From: Candidatus Nanopelagicaceae bacterium
Lineage (GTDB): Bacteria; Actinomycetota; Actinomycetes; Nanopelagicales; Nanopelagicaceae
Reading direction: 5' to 3'
DNA: 8,362 nt
NCBI GenBank assembly: GCA_947490625.1
Contig: CANLHC010000030.1
Location: 1 to 8,362, forward strand
Below are positions 7,189-8,362 of this stretch, piece after piece (position 1 is the first letter of the stretch; each line of letters starts with the position of its first letter). The position numbers and the translations under genes were made by a program. The notes under the pieces are model-generated. The model saw only the letters and a list, made by a program, of their open reading frames with translations. It searched no databases and had not been told where the DNA came from.

Positions 7189-8129
7189 TGGCGCGCGGCG
7201 GCGAGAACCGCGGGCGTTTACTGCTCATCATCCTGGTTATCACTTCACTCTTTCTGATCACTCTTGATCTGCGAGGCGTCTCCCTTATTAGCGGGCTGCG
7301 CACTGGAACGCAGAGCGCACTAAGCCCAGTTCAAAGTGTGGGTGCAACCATCCTTTCACCGGTGCGCAATTTTTTTGTTGATGTGATTTATCTCGGTCGA
7401 ACACGTTCTGAGATGGAGAAGCTTCGTACCGAAAATGGTGAGTTATTAAGTCAGCTACGTGAGCGCAGGGGAATCGATGCGCAACTGGAACAGTTACAAG
7501 GTGCACTCGATCTAGCAGGTAAGGCAGAGTTTAAAGTTCTTAGCGCTCGAGTGATATCTCAAGGAGCGACAACTTCATTTACACAGACCATCACAATTGA
7601 TGCTGGCTCTCGAAATGGCATCAAGCCAAATATGACGGTCATTAATTCATATGGACTTATTGGCGTCGTGAAAACTGTTTACACTGACAGTGCGCTCATT
7701 TCGCTGGCCTCTGACCCATCATTTCGAATTGGTGTCAGGGTTGCGGGTACGCAGCAAATTGGAATTCTCTCTGGACAGGGAACCCGTAAAGGCGTTCTTC
7801 AACTACTAGATAATCAGTCGACAATTAAAGTCGGCGATATCTTGCTGGCTCGCGGAAGTGAAAACAATCAACCCTTTGTGCCAGGGGTTCCAGTGGGTGA
7901 AGTGACCTCCGTTGATAATGCAGCGGGAGAGGTCACCCAAACTGCAGATGTACGTTTCTTTGCCAGCTTCTCATCACTGGGTGTAGTCAGCGTTGTTCTG
8001 GCAGCGCCAGATGTTGATCCACGTGATTCGCTCATCCCACCAAAGCCACTTCCAACACCGATTCCGACAGTGACCGTTTTTGTTACACCAAGCCAATCCC
8101 CGTCACCGAATTCAAGCGGAACTGAGTAA
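7188..8129 (+). CDS. mreC: Rod shape-determining protein MreC
   Basis: MreC is a single-pass membrane protein whose outer domain links MreB filaments to the wall synthases. The 313-residue sequence has the expected plan: a short basic cytoplasmic start (1-10), one membrane helix (11-28), a linker, a coiled coil near 73-108, and the paired beta-barrel MreC domain from about 115 to 270, including NGIKPNMTVIN at 143-153 and GLIGVV at 156-161. The last 35 or so residues (278-313) form a low-complexity tail rich in Pro, Ser and Thr, likely disordered outside the cell. The ATG at 7188 is the only usable start, since no in-frame start codon lies between it and mreB and the membrane helix begins soon after. 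It has no good Shine-Dalgarno site and its first base is in a hairpin. The stop TAA abuts the mreD ATG. Confidence 0.95.
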   Translation: MARGGENRGRLLLIILVITSLFLITLDLRGVSLISGLRTGTQSALSPVQSVGATILSPVRNFFVDVIYLGRTRSEMEKLRTENGELLSQLRERRGIDAQLEQLQGALDLAGKAEFKVLSARVISQGATTSFTQTITIDAGSRNGIKPNMTVINSYGLIGVVKTVYTDSALISLASDPSFRIGVRVAGTQQIGILSGQGTRKGVLQLLDNQSTIKVGDILLARGSENNQPFVPGVPVGEVTSVDNAAGEVTQTADVRFFASFSSLGVVSVVLAAPDVDPRDSLIPPKPLPTPIPTVTVFVTPSQSPSPNSSGTE

Positions 8130-8362
8130 ATGTCAATCCGTAAGATCTCACTTACCGCCTTACTCTTCATTCTTGTCTACATCCTGCAAGAAGCATTTAT
8201 CACTCAACTTCGAATCGCTGGTGGGGGATTCTCACTCTTTCTTATCTTCGCACTGTTATGGGCAGCCCTCTCATCGCCAAATATGGGAGCGCTGACAGGT
8301 TTTGCAGCAGGCTTCCTCATTGATTTATCACAGAGCACAGCCGGTGCATTTGGACAGTGGAC
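8130..8362 (+). CDS. mreD: Rod shape-determining protein MreD (5' part, cut by window edge)
   Basis: The first 77 codons of an integral membrane protein run off the window end without a stop. MreD is the multi-pass membrane partner of MreC in the rod complex. Visible are a hydrophobic helix at about 8-24, a second at about 36-48 and a third at about 54-66. The third carries GFAAGFLIDLSQST (57-70) followed by GAFGQW, the Gly-Phe/Asp pattern typical of MreD. The ATG follows the mreC TAA with no gap. Only weak purine bases (GCGGAA, 8116-8121) precede it, so translation may depend on coupling to mreC. The genes beyond the edge are probably a class B penicillin-binding protein and rodA, as in other mre clusters, but that cannot be seen here. 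Confidence 0.9.
   Translation, partial: MSIRKISLTALLFILVYILQEAFITQLRIAGGGFSLFLIFALLWAALSSPNMGALTGFAAGFLIDLSQSTAGAFGQW

Noticed and set aside
1..8362. Search for mobile elements, CRISPR arrays, tRNA genes, riboswitches and toxin or defence genes
   Set aside because: No repeats with regular spacing, transposase motifs, cloverleaf patterns or foreign gene content were seen; nearly all bases belong to conserved core genes.

Overview
The window reads as an ordinary, densely packed chromosomal segment of an actinobacterium. The order clpX, valS, folC, DUF4233, ndk, mreB, mreC, mreD is an actinobacterial arrangement, and the proteins carry actinobacterial variants such as the GPTGCGKT P-loop in ClpX, the EVGMGG-WDATN motif in FolC and an extended loop before the catalytic His of Ndk. 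Base composition by eye is near or slightly below 50% GC, low for the phylum. That combination points to a low-GC freshwater lineage such as acI / Nanopelagicales, but the exact taxon is an inference.

Layout: positions 1-106 are a leader with no gene I can name. All eight genes are on the + strand. clpX (107-1402) encodes the unfoldase of the ClpXP protease. valS (1422-4010) encodes valyl-tRNA synthetase. folC (4010-5377) encodes the folate-polyglutamylating enzyme and overlaps the valS stop. A small four-helix membrane protein of the DUF4233 family (5374-5712) overlaps the folC stop. ndk (5722-6144) is followed without a gap by mreB (6145-7176), then mreC (7188-8129) and the 5' part of mreD (8130 to the window edge). 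The longest gene-free stretch is the 106-base leader; the internal gaps are 19, 9 and 11 bases.

The genes fall into two themes: household functions (protein quality control, translation, one-carbon cofactors, nucleotide balance) and cell shape (MreBCD, the scaffold for lateral wall synthesis). The initiation signals suggest a finer division. clpX, DUF4233 and mreB have clear Shine-Dalgarno sequences. valS and ndk have none; instead each has the hexamer TAGACT 6-7 bases before its start codon, the layout of a leaderless actinobacterial promoter. This suggests possible transcription units clpX / valS-folC-DUF4233 / ndk-mreBCD, with read-through possible. The mreB-mreC gap holds a hairpin that covers the first base of the mreC start codon.

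I found no mobile element, CRISPR array, RNA gene, frameshift or foreign-looking segment, and no evidence for a new multi-gene system. The points worth checking concern gene expression signals rather than gene content.
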